DNA from: Microbacterium gallinarum | GTDB taxonomy: Bacteria > Actinomycetota > Actinomycetes > Actinomycetales > Microbacteriaceae | Reading direction: 5' to 3' | Assembly (NCBI RefSeq): GCF_014837165.1 | Contig: NZ_JACSPM010000001.1 | Coordinates: 702,304-766,303 of the forward strand | Length of the DNA stretch: 64,000 nucleotides | Shown here: positions 1 to 7,468 of the stretch, piece after piece | Layout: the number at the start of each line of letters is the position of its first letter | Position numbering within the stretch: position 1 is the stretch's first letter | The notes under the pieces: generated by a model | The model's input: the letters and a program-made list of their open reading frames with translations, nothing else | What the model was told of the DNA's origin: nothing | Databases searched by the model: none | Made by a program: the position numbers and the translations under genes

Positions 1-54
<54 letters not shown>

Positions 55-60
55 GATGTC

Positions 61-972
61 GTGGCCTTCACCACCACCGCACGTACTCTCCGCCGCGCGC
101 GGCCACGGAGCCCGCTGGGCGGCCCTGTCCAGGGCTGGCTGTACGCGGCGCCCACGGCCCTCTTCGTCGTGGCGCTGTTCTTGATCCCCCTCCTGCTCGT
201 GCTGCAGATGTCGGGATCGGACTGGCCGCTGCTGCGCGGCAACCTCGGCTGGAATTTCCCCGAGAACTACGCCGACGCGGTGGACCACCGTCTCTTCTGG
301 GACTCGATCCGCTTCACGCTCCAGTACACGATCATCACGACGGTCATCCTCATCGGGCTGGGCCTCGGCCTCGCACTCCTCGTTCAGGAGTCGACCGCCT
401 GGAAGGGGTTCCTGAGGACGTCGTTCCTCATCCCCAGCGCTCTTGGTCTCGCCTCGGCATCCCTCCTCTTCTATGTGCTCTACTCCCCGTTCGCGGGCCC
501 GTTCGCCGATCTCATGCAGACGTGGGGCTTCACCTTCCTCGGCACTCCGGAGGGTGCCCTGTGGTCGACGGTGTTCCTCATCGTGTGGCGGTACGCCGGG
601 TTCTACATGCTGCTCATGCTGGTCGGGCTCCAGGGCATCCCGGACGACGTCTTCGAGGCGGCGCGCATCGACGGCGCCTCGCGCTGGCAGACCTTCCGGC
701 ACATCACCGTGCCGCTGCTGCGCCCCACGTTCGCACTGACGATCGTGCTCTGCGTGACGGGTTCGCTCCTGGCGTTCGACCAGTTCTACATCCTCACCAA
801 GGGCGGCCCCGACAACAGCACGATGACGATCGTCCAGCTGATCTACAACATCGCCTTCCAGGGCCAGAACAACCTCGGTATCGCCGCCGCGCTCTCCGTC
901 ATCGTTCTGCTGGCCCTGATCATCATCAACGTCGTGCAGCTGCGCGCGTTCAACCGACCCGAGGAGGAGTGA
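61..972 (+). CDS. carbohydrate ABC transporter permease (MalF/UgpA type)
   Basis: This 303-residue inner-membrane permease belongs to the binding-protein-dependent sugar importers. An Arg-rich cytoplasmic N-terminus is followed by about six membrane segments. The EAA loop that docks the ATPase (EAARIDGASRWQTF) lies near residues 200-213. The GTG start at 61 is preceded by AAAGGAG at a 7-base spacing; an ATG at 56 is in another frame. It is followed after one base by a second permease and then by GH127, which suggests import of arabinose-containing oligosaccharides. The solute-binding protein would lie left of the window. No ATPase gene is nearby, as is usual in actinobacteria that share one MsiK-type ATPase. 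Confidence 0.9.
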   Translation: MAFTTTARTLRRARPRSPLGGPVQGWLYAAPTALFVVALFLIPLLLVLQMSGSDWPLLRGNLGWNFPENYADAVDHRLFWDSIRFTLQYTIITTVILIGLGLGLALLVQESTAWKGFLRTSFLIPSALGLASASLLFYVLYSPFAGPFADLMQTWGFTFLGTPEGALWSTVFLIVWRYAGFYMLLMLVGLQGIPDDVFEAARIDGASRWQTFRHITVPLLRPTFALTIVLCVTGSLLAFDQFYILTKGGPDNSTMTIVQLIYNIAFQGQNNLGIAAALSVIVLLALIIINVVQLRAFNRPEEE

Positions 973-973
973 C

Positions 974-1870
974 GTGACCCTCACCGACACGACCTCGACC
1001 CGCACCATCGTCGCGCCGCAGCTGAAGGGCACGCCCCGGATGTCGCGACGGACGACGCGCCTCGTGTGGGGCATCCCGTACGCCGTCTTCACCGCGGCGC
1101 TCGCGATCATCTTCCTGTACCCGCTGGTGTGGACGACCGTCTCGTCGTTCAGCCCGCAGGCCGGCTCGGCGCAGTCCGACGGGTGGGGCTTCGGCAACTA
1201 CGTGTCGCTGGCGAACTTCCAGGCCGGCATCTGGGTCTACCTCGGCAACTCGCTGTTCGTCTCGCTCACCACGGTGCTGCTCACGCTGATCATCTCGTTC
1301 CTCGGCGGGTATGCGTTCGCGCGGTTCCAGTTCCCCGGCAAGAACCTGCTGTTCCTGCTCGTGCTGGCGATCCTGATGGTGCCGTACGCGACCCTGCTGA
1401 TCCCGCTCTACGTGATCCTCAACGCCATCGGCCTGAACAACTCGCTGCTCGGCGTCGCGCTCGTGCTCACCATGTTCCAGCTGCCGTTCTCGATGTTCAT
1501 GATGCGCATCTCGTTCGAGTCCATCCCCAAGGAGCTGGACGAAGCGGCCCTCGTGGACGGGTGCAACAGCTTCACCGCGCTCTGGCGCGTGCTGCTGCCG
1601 GCGGTCAAGCCGGGTCTGATCACGGTCGGGCTGTTCGCCTTCCTCACGGCCTGGAACGACTTCATCGCGCCGCTGATCCTCATCAACGACACGAACCGCA
1701 TGACGCTGCCGCTCGCCGTCGCGAACCTGCGCGGCCAGGTGATGGGCGTGATCGACTACGGCGCGACCGAGGCCGGGGTCGTGGTGCTCGCGCTCCCCTG
1801 CATCGTGCTGTTCCTCGTCCTGCAGCGGCACTACGTCCGCGGATTCATGTCGGGAGCGTTCAAGGGATGA
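974..1870 (+). CDS. carbohydrate ABC transporter permease (MalG type)
   Basis: This 298-residue partner permease has a hydrophobic segment around residues 33-55, five further membrane segments and the EAA loop (DEAALVDGCNSFTALW) near residues 190-205. It starts with GTG one base after the stop of the upstream permease; GAGGAGGAG at the end of that gene is the ribosome binding site. It ends four bases inside the GH127 gene (ATGA overlap), so transport and hydrolysis are translationally coupled. The substrate is inferred from GH127 to be an arabinofuranoside oligosaccharide. Confidence 0.9.
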   Translation: MTLTDTTSTRTIVAPQLKGTPRMSRRTTRLVWGIPYAVFTAALAIIFLYPLVWTTVSSFSPQAGSAQSDGWGFGNYVSLANFQAGIWVYLGNSLFVSLTTVLLTLIISFLGGYAFARFQFPGKNLLFLLVLAILMVPYATLLIPLYVILNAIGLNNSLLGVALVLTMFQLPFSMFMMRISFESIPKELDEAALVDGCNSFTALWRVLLPAVKPGLITVGLFAFLTAWNDFIAPLILINDTNRMTLPLAVANLRGQVMGVIDYGATEAGVVVLALPCIVLFLVLQRHYVRGFMSGAFKG

Positions 1871-3804
1871 CCATGCACACCATCACCCCGGCGCCGCAGG
1901 CGCCCGTCGTGCCCGGCCGCGGCCGGCTCCGGCCTCTCGGGCTCGGCGACGTCCGCATCACGGGCGGGTTCTGGGGCGACCGCCAAGCCGTCAACGGCCG
2001 CAACACGCTCGAGCACATCGGCGCGCGACTGGAGTCGGAGGGCTGGCTGCCCAACTTCGACCTCGCCGTGTCGGGCGGGCTGCCCGCAGGACGCCGGGGC
2101 CGCGAGTTCTCCGACTCGGAGATCTACAAGTACCTCGAGGCCCTCGCGTGGGAGATCGGCCGCACCGACGAAGACGAGCTCGACCAGCGCTTCCGCGCGG
2201 TGGTGGCGCGGGTCGCCGCGGCGCAGGAGGAAGACGGATACCTCAACACGATGTTCGGACGGCCCGGGCAGCGCCCCCGCTGGTCCGACCTCGAGTGGGG
2301 CCACGAGCTGTACTGCCTCGGGCACCTGTTCCAGGCGGCCGTCGCCCGTGAGCGGACGCGGCCGGGGGCCGACGACGGTCTGCTCGGCATCGCCCGCCGC
2401 GCCGCCGACCTGGTGTGCGCGACCTTCGGCCCGGACGGTCGCGACGCGATCTGCGGCCACGCCGAGATCGAGGTGGGTCTCGCCGAGCTGTCGCGCGTGA
2501 CCAGCGATCGCCGCTACCTGGCGCAGGCGCGCATCTTCGTCGAGCGCCACGGGCGCGGGACGCTGCGCGACATCGAGTGGGGGCGCAAGTACTTCCAGGA
2601 CGACATCGCCGTGCGCGACGCGAAGGTGCTCCGCGGCCACGCGGTGCGCGCGAACTACCTCGCCTCGGGTGCCGTCGACGTGGCCGTCGACACCGGCGAC
2701 GGCGAACTGCTCAAGGCCCTCCGCAAGCAGTGGGAGCGCACGATCGCCCGGCGCACCTACATCACCGGCGGGCAGGGCTCCCACCACCAGGACGAGGCCT
2801 TCGGCGAGGACTGGGAGCTGCCGCCCGACCGCGCCTACTCCGAGACATGCGCGGGCATCGGGTCGATCATGTTCTCGTGGCGTCTGCTGCTGGCGGGGGC
2901 GGACTCGCGCCACGCCGACGTGATCGAGCGCACGCTCTTCAACGTCGTCGCCACCTCGCCCGCGCCGGACGGCCGCGCGTTCTACTACGCCAACACGCTG
3001 CACCAGCGCGTCCCGGGAGTGCCGGCCGACCCTGAGGGCACGTCGCCGCGCGCTTCCTCGTCGTTGCGCGCACCCTGGTTCGAGGTGTCGTGCTGCCCGC
3101 CGAACGTGGCTCGCACGCTGGCCAGCCTCGACTCCTACGTCGCGACGGCCGACTCCGACGGCATCCAGCTGCAGCAGTACGCGCCGGCTACGGTCACGAC
3201 CACACTCGACGACGGCCGCATGGTGTCGTTCGACGTCGACACGCAGTACCCGGCCGATGGCCGTGTGGTCGTCACGCACACGTCCGACGCGAGCGAGCCG
3301 TGGACCCTCAGCCTGCGTGTGCCCGCGTGGGCGTCGGGCGCGACGCTGCGCATCGTGACGGCCGACTTCGTGCAGCAGCGCACGGTCGACCCCGGCATGA
3401 TCGAGATCCGGCACGCGTTCCGTGCCGGCGACGTCGTGCAGCTCGACCTGCCGATGGCGCCGCGCGTGTCGCTGCCCGACGGCCGCATCGACGCCGTGCG
3501 CGGGTGCGTCGCGGTGGAGCGCGGTCCCGAGGTGCTCGCCCTCGAGTCGGTGGACCTCGCCCCCGCGGGCGTCGACGACGTGGCATGCGTCGCGATGGTG
3601 ACCGGCAGCGAGCCGGTCGAGCGCGACGGTCGGGTGTGGATCGCCGTCTCGCGGCTGCCGCTGGACGACGCCCGGTGGCCGTACGGCGAGCGGCCGGCCG
3701 ACGACGGCGCGGCGACCACCGCCGAGGTGCCGCTCGTGCCGTACCACGAGTGGGCCGAGCGCGGCCCGTCGACCATGCGCGTCTGGATCCCGCAGCAGGG
3801 CTGA
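1867..3804 (+). CDS. GH127 beta-L-arabinofuranosidase
   Basis: This 645-residue protein without signal peptide belongs to glycoside hydrolase family 127 (HypBA1 type), which releases L-arabinose from beta-L-arabinofuranosides in the cytoplasm. The family's zinc/nucleophile residues are visible: Glu326 and Cys328 in SETCAG, and Cys409-Cys410 in SCCPPN, matching Glu338/Cys340/Cys417/Cys418 of HypBA1. The start is taken at ATG 1867, which overlaps the permease stop; ATG 1873 is an alternative. The open frame extends upstream of 1867 but only as a shadow of the permease gene. The family call is secure; the exact linkage cleaved is not determined. Confidence 0.93.
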   Translation: MTMHTITPAPQAPVVPGRGRLRPLGLGDVRITGGFWGDRQAVNGRNTLEHIGARLESEGWLPNFDLAVSGGLPAGRRGREFSDSEIYKYLEALAWEIGRTDEDELDQRFRAVVARVAAAQEEDGYLNTMFGRPGQRPRWSDLEWGHELYCLGHLFQAAVARERTRPGADDGLLGIARRAADLVCATFGPDGRDAICGHAEIEVGLAELSRVTSDRRYLAQARIFVERHGRGTLRDIEWGRKYFQDDIAVRDAKVLRGHAVRANYLASGAVDVAVDTGDGELLKALRKQWERTIARRTYITGGQGSHHQDEAFGEDWELPPDRAYSETCAGIGSIMFSWRLLLAGADSRHADVIERTLFNVVATSPAPDGRAFYYANTLHQRVPGVPADPEGTSPRASSSLRAPWFEVSCCPPNVARTLASLDSYVATADSDGIQLQQYAPATVTTTLDDGRMVSFDVDTQYPADGRVVVTHTSDASEPWTLSLRVPAWASGATLRIVTADFVQQRTVDPGMIEIRHAFRAGDVVQLDLPMAPRVSLPDGRIDAVRGCVAVERGPEVLALESVDLAPAGVDDVACVAMVTGSEPVERDGRVWIAVSRLPLDDARWPYGERPADDGAATTAEVPLVPYHEWAERGPSTMRVWIPQQG

Positions 3805-3825
3805 GGCGCGTCCAGACTCCGGCCA

Positions 3826-3851
3826 GGTGCCCCCGGTAGACTGGGGGCACC
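3826..3851 (+). promoter_or_regulatory. perfect 9-bp inverted repeat containing a TAGACT -10 box
   Basis: GGTGCCCCC (3826-3834) and GGGGGCACC (3843-3851) are a perfect inverted repeat. The 8-base loop contains most of TAGACT (3836-3841), a good actinobacterial -10 hexamer for the MFS gene at 3937. The structure also sits 22 bases after the GH127 stop, so it could act as terminator, operator or both. It has no T-tract. Confidence 0.5.
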
Positions 3852-3936
3852 ATCCCGGATGTGTATCTACCTGGCCTGCGCGGACCAAGGCGGCACGAGT
3901 GCCGCGAACCGCGGCGGACGCAACAGGACGATTTCG

Positions 3937-5178
3937 ATGCACACCACCCTGGCCGCACCGCGGCGCACGACGCTCGTGCGCGAAGCGGGCTTCGCCTACT
4001 TCCCCATCGCGCTGATCGCGCGGCTGCCGTTCGCCATGATGGTCGTCGGCATCCTGACGCTCGTCGTCTCGGCGCGTGGCTCTCTCGCGCTCGGCGGCCT
4101 GACCTCGGCGATGACCGGACTCGGCACCGCCCTCGTCGGTCCGCTCCTCGGCGCGGCGGCCGACCGCTTCGGGCAGCGCCGTGTGCTGCTCCTCTCGGGC
4201 ACCGCCAACAGCCTGCTGCTGCTCGCGATCGCGTGGCTCGCGTTCGCGTCGGTCCCGGATGCCGCGCTCCTCGCCGTCGCGTTCGCCATCGGCGCTTCCA
4301 TGCCCCAGGTCGCGCCGCTCTCGCGCAGTCGCCTCGTCGGCATCATCGGCCGCACGTTCTCGAAGGACCGTCGCGCATCGGTCGTCGGGGGCACGATGGC
4401 CTACGAGTCCGCCGCCGACGAGATCGTGTTCGTGTTCGGCCCCGTGATCGTCGGTCTCCTCGCCACGACTCTGAGCCCGGCCGCGCCCGTCATCGGCGCC
4501 GCGGTGCTGGCGCTGGTCTTCGTGAGCGCCTTCGCCCTGCACCCCACCGCGGCGGTCGGCGCCGCGGCCGGCGGCGACAAGCCGGCCCAGGCGCCGGCCA
4601 AGGAACTCGCCCGCCCGGCGCTCATCACGACGGTGCTCGGCGCGCTCGGCATGGGCCTCTTCTTCGGCGCGATGCTCACCTCGCTCACCGCGTTCATGGC
4701 CGAGCGCGGCGTGCCCGAGCAGGCCGGACTCGTCTACGGCGCGATGGGCATCGGCTCAGCCGCACTGGCGCTGGGCGTCGCGCTGTTCCCCGCGCGGTTC
4801 ACCCTGCCGGCGCGGTGGGTCGTGTTCGCCGGCATCCTCACGGCCGGCACCCTCGCGCTGCCGTTCGCCACCAGCGTCGGCGCGATGACCCTGTGCCTCC
4901 TGGTGATCGGCATCGGCATCGGCCCGACGCTCGTCACCCAGTACAGCCTCGCCGCCGCGCGCAGCCCGCTCGGCCGCTCGGCGACCGTCATGACGATGCT
5001 CGGCTCGGCCGTCGTCGTCGGCCAGTCCGCGGCATCCGCTCTCACCGGCCTGCTGGCCGAGGCCAGCGGCGCGTCGGCGGCTCTGCTCGCGCCGGTCGCG
5101 GCAGCCCTGGTCGTGCTCGCTGCCGGCGTCGCGAACGTGCCGCTCTCACGGGTCAGGCGCGCGGCGCTCCAGGGTTGA
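3937..5178 (+). CDS. MFS transporter
   Basis: This 413-residue protein has about twelve hydrophobic segments and a central hydrophilic loop near residues 205-225, the usual major facilitator layout. The cytoplasmic loop after the second segment contains a GAAADRFGQRR-like sequence, corresponding to the MFS motif A region. The start is set at ATG 3937 (AGGA about 7 bases before); the frame is open back to 3859 but that extension is not protein-like. It is probably a drug or metabolite efflux carrier, substrate unknown. It is preceded by its own TAGACT promoter and its 3' end overlaps the convergent GNAT-like gene by 26 bases. Confidence 0.85.
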   Translation: MHTTLAAPRRTTLVREAGFAYFPIALIARLPFAMMVVGILTLVVSARGSLALGGLTSAMTGLGTALVGPLLGAAADRFGQRRVLLLSGTANSLLLLAIAWLAFASVPDAALLAVAFAIGASMPQVAPLSRSRLVGIIGRTFSKDRRASVVGGTMAYESAADEIVFVFGPVIVGLLATTLSPAAPVIGAAVLALVFVSAFALHPTAAVGAAAGGDKPAQAPAKELARPALITTVLGALGMGLFFGAMLTSLTAFMAERGVPEQAGLVYGAMGIGSAALALGVALFPARFTLPARWVVFAGILTAGTLALPFATSVGAMTLCLLVIGIGIGPTLVTQYSLAAARSPLGRSATVMTMLGSAVVVGQSAASALTGLLAEASGASAALLAPVAAALVVLAAGVANVPLSRVRRAALQG

Positions 5179-5635
5179 ACGGGTAGGTCACGCGGCCGAA
5201 CGGCCACTCGCGCTCGAGCCATGCCGGCACGAACGCATCCAGCCGCTCGGCCATGCCTGCCGGAGCATCGGGGACCATCCACCACGACACCTCGGCCGAG
5301 ATCTCGCCGTCGAGGGCGTCGAGCGGGTCGATGTAGACGCAGCCCAGCAGGCGGTCCTCGTCGGCGGTGAGCACGGCGTAGTTGAAAGACTCGTGCCCTT
5401 CCATCTCTTCGGCGTGCCGGGCGAGGTCCTCCTCGTCGGCCTCGCGCGTCATCGTCGCCGGCGGCCAGCCCCAGGCCTCGCCGTACATGTCCCACAGCAT
5501 CGGCTGGTTGGACATCACCGCGATCATGTCGATCTCGACGTCCTCTGCCCGGATGGGGCGAAGGTGGACGCCGTCGGCGAGCTCGGCGCGCAGCGGATGC
5601 GCGAAGTCGTCGGGCAGCCAGCCGGCTTCGGTCAT
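5153..5635 (-). CDS. GNAT-like N-acetyltransferase domain protein
   Basis: This 160-residue soluble protein has features of the GNAT fold: an N-terminal region (LRPIRAEDVE) like the first strand and helix, a central strand pair (FNYAVLTADEDRLLGCVYIDPLD) and a strand reading EISAEVSWWMV. The classical acetyl-CoA loop (Q/RxxGxG/A) is not visible and the C-terminus is short, so catalysis is uncertain. The start chosen is ATG 5635 with CGGAG upstream, rather than the upstream codon at 5698. It overlaps the end of the convergent MFS gene. Confidence 0.6.
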   Translation of the reverse strand: MTEAGWLPDDFAHPLRAELADGVHLRPIRAEDVEIDMIAVMSNQPMLWDMYGEAWGWPPATMTREADEEDLARHAEEMEGHESFNYAVLTADEDRLLGCVYIDPLDALDGEISAEVSWWMVPDAPAGMAERLDAFVPAWLEREWPFGRVTYPFNPGAPRA

Positions 5636-5686
5636 GGGGGCTCCGTTCGGGTCGCAGACGTCGAGGTGAGGCCGCCGTGGGCCAGG

Positions 5687-5747
5687 GTCAGGAGACACGC
5701 CGCCGATCGCGACGCGCCCGGCGGCTGCCGCCGGCGTGTCTCCTGAC
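5687..5747. repeat. 16-bp perfect inverted repeat between divergent genes
   Basis: GTCAGGAGACACGCCG (5687-5702) and its exact reverse complement (5732-5747) are separated by 29 GC-rich bases. The repeat sits between the divergent GNAT-like gene and the DUF2834 gene, so it is not at a 3' end. It could be a two-site operator, a dispersed palindromic element or a large cruciform. No function is assigned. Confidence 0.8.
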
Positions 5748-5797
5748 TCCGGTACGGCTCACGCCACCCTGCCACGGCGGAGGGGGAGAATCGGCAC

Positions 5798-6139
5798 ATG
5801 ACGCGCCACTGGACTCCGCTCGCCCTCGTCTACCTGTGCCTGGCCGTGGTGGGGCTGGTGGGCACGTGGTTCTTCAACGTGCTCGCCATCGTCCAGCTCC
5901 GCGACTTCCTCGGCGACCTGGTCACGAGCGGGCCGGCCGTCTCGTCGATCAGCGTCGACCTGCTCGTCGTGGCGCTGGCCGGCAGCGTCTTCGTCATCGT
6001 CGAGGCCCGGCGGCTCGGGATGCGTTTCGGGTGGCTCTACGTCGCGGGTTCCGCGCTGACGGCGTTCGCGTTCACGTTCCCGCTGTTCCTCGCGATGCGC
6101 GAGCGCCGCAAGACGCAACTCGCCTTCGCCGTGGAGTAG
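5798..6139 (+). CDS. DUF2834 small membrane protein
   Basis: This 113-residue protein has three hydrophobic segments (about residues 8-30, 50-67 and 77-98). Its first segment ends in GTWFFNV, typical of the DUF2834 family, whose function is unknown. Upstream, GAGAAT (5786-5791) lies exactly six bases before ATG 5798, a leaderless-type arrangement; the overlapping AGGGGGAG could instead act as a ribosome binding site. It is a single-gene unit. Confidence 0.75.
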   Translation: MTRHWTPLALVYLCLAVVGLVGTWFFNVLAIVQLRDFLGDLVTSGPAVSSISVDLLVVALAGSVFVIVEARRLGMRFGWLYVAGSALTAFAFTFPLFLAMRERRKTQLAFAVE

Positions 6140-6176
6140 GAGAAGACCGCGCCCCCGGGCATGGGCGCTGCTGCGG

Positions 6177-6395
6177 TCAGAGTGCCGAGATGCGGGTCTT
6201 CAGCTGCTCGAGCGTGTCGGCGGACAGCTGATTGCCCGCCATCTGCAGCACCGCCGCGGCGGGCATGTTCTTCGCGAAGCTGATCATCGGATGATCGGGA
6301 AGCTCCGGCACGAGCTCGACGATGATGCCGCGAGCCTCCGGGTCGTCGAGCAGCTGACCGAGGGTCGTGGTCTCGAGGTCGTACTTTCCGGGCAT
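6177..6395 (-). CDS. small acidic protein of 72 residues, unrecognised
   Basis: The start is well supported: GAGGAGGA ends 3 bases before ATG 6395. The sequence (TLGQLLDDPEARGIIVELVP, then FAKNMPAAAVLQMAG) predicts short helices and no signal or membrane segment. From memory it resembles the tail module found after the catalytic domain of some glycoside hydrolases such as GH3, here as a free-standing gene. That resemblance was not tested. It lies 48 bases downstream of gluconokinase on the same strand and may be co-transcribed with it. Confidence 0.6.
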   Translation of the reverse strand: MPGKYDLETTTLGQLLDDPEARGIIVELVPELPDHPMISFAKNMPAAAVLQMAGNQLSADTLEQLKTRISAL

Positions 6396-6443
6396 GGGTC
6401 CTCCTCGCGCCGTCCGGCACCGCGGCCGGGTCGCTTCAGGATG

Positions 6444-6950
6444 TCAGACTCCGGTGCTCGCCGCCCAGCGCTTGCGCACGGCCGCGACGATGTGCTCGAC
6501 GGGCTGGTCGACCGAGACGACCATGCCCCGCTCGTCGGATTGGAGCGGCTCCAGCGTGTCGAGCTGCGACCGCAGGAGGGCGGGCGGCATGAAGTGGTCG
6601 GTGCGCCCTCCGAGGCGCTCGGCGAGGAGCTCGGGCGTTCCGTCGAGCTGCACGAAGAACAGGTCGCCGGCAGCAGTGCGGAGCGCGTCGCGGTATCGCC
6701 GCCGCAGCGCCGAGCATGCCACGACGGCCAGCCGGCCGCGTGCGGTCTGGGCCACGACGGTCTCCCCGACGACCTCGAGCCACGGCATCCGATCCTCGTC
6801 TGCGAGCGGAACACCCGCGGCCATCTTGGCGACGTTGGCGGGTGGGTGGAAGTCGTCGGCGTCGAGGTAGATCCCGTCGAGGGCGCCCGCGAGGGCGGCG
6901 GCGACGGTCGACTTCCCCGATCCCGAGACCCCCATGACCACGAGCGGCAT
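6444..6950 (-). CDS. gntK: gluconokinase
   Basis: This 168-residue cytoplasmic kinase converts D-gluconate to 6-phosphogluconate using ATP, feeding the pentose phosphate pathway. The P-loop GVSGSGKST is at residues 7-15. The family-typical substrate region (DADDFHPPANVAKMAAG) starts at residue 30, and GRTDHFMP lies near residue 115. The length matches GntK. The start ATG 6950 has AAGGAG upstream. No gluconate permease or GntR-type regulator is adjacent. Confidence 0.93.
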   Translation of the reverse strand: MPLVVMGVSGSGKSTVAAALAGALDGIYLDADDFHPPANVAKMAAGVPLADEDRMPWLEVVGETVVAQTARGRLAVVACSALRRRYRDALRTAAGDLFFVQLDGTPELLAERLGGRTDHFMPPALLRSQLDTLEPLQSDERGMVVSVDQPVEHIVAAVRKRWAASTGV

Positions 6951-7049
6951 GCGACTCCTTCGATCGGGGGACGGATGCCGCGTCCCGGGTCCAGGCTACC
7001 GAAGCGCTCCCCGCCGGATGCCCGCTGGCCGGCGCCGTGCGCAGCTGTT

Positions 7050-7090
7050 ACCTTGTACTTCTATGTACCTTGTTGTTCTAGGTATGGGAG
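7050..7090. promoter_or_regulatory. AT-rich promoter/operator region upstream of padR-type gene
   Basis: This short AT-rich stretch contains TTGTAC (7053-7058), two related blocks TGTACTTCTA and TGTTGTTCTA, and TAGGTAT (7079-7085) 11 bases before the PadR start codon. PadR proteins usually repress themselves through inverted TGTA-type sites, so an autoregulatory operator overlapping the promoter is likely. The exact -35/-10 pairing is uncertain. Confidence 0.5.
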
Positions 7091-7096
7091 ACGGGT

Positions 7097-7468
7097 ATGA
7101 AGATCGGCAAGGACCTCGTCGCCGCGGCGGCGACACCGATGGTCCTCGGCATCCTCGCCGAGGGCGAGTCGTACGGCTACGCGATCCTGCAGCGCGTGAG
7201 CGAGCTGTCCGACGGCGAGCTGGAGTGGAGCGACGGGATGCTGTATCCCCTCCTGCACCGCCTCGAGCGGCTCGGTCATATCGAGGCCAGCTGGAGCGCC
7301 TCGCCCACCGGTCGCCCGCGCAAGCACTACCGCCTGAGCCCGACCGGGGCCGCCGTGTTCGCCGAGCAACGGCGCCAGTGGAGCGTGGTGAGCACCGCAC
7401 TGCAGAAGGTGTGGGCCGATCGCGACGGCGGCCGCAGCCCGTTCACCCTCGGAGGTGCGCCCGCATGA
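7097..7468 (+). CDS. PadR family transcriptional regulator
   Basis: This 123-residue winged-helix protein has the PadR layout: an N-terminal helix, a YGYAILQRVSEL helix, LEWSDGMLYPLLHRLERLG as recognition helix, and the wing (SPTGRPRKHYRLSPTG). Its ATG is preceded by an AT-rich operator-like region. The stop overlaps the start of the next gene (ATGA), a common pairing of PadR with a membrane protein it controls. The effector is unknown. Confidence 0.92.
   Translation: MKIGKDLVAAAATPMVLGILAEGESYGYAILQRVSELSDGELEWSDGMLYPLLHRLERLGHIEASWSASPTGRPRKHYRLSPTGAAVFAEQRRQWSVVSTALQKVWADRDGGRSPFTLGGAPA

Noticed and set aside
1831..4542. Open frame of 903 codons on the minus strand
   Set aside because: It lies opposite GH127 and the MFS gene, has His/Arg/Asp-rich low-complexity translation without motifs, and is a typical high-GC antisense shadow.
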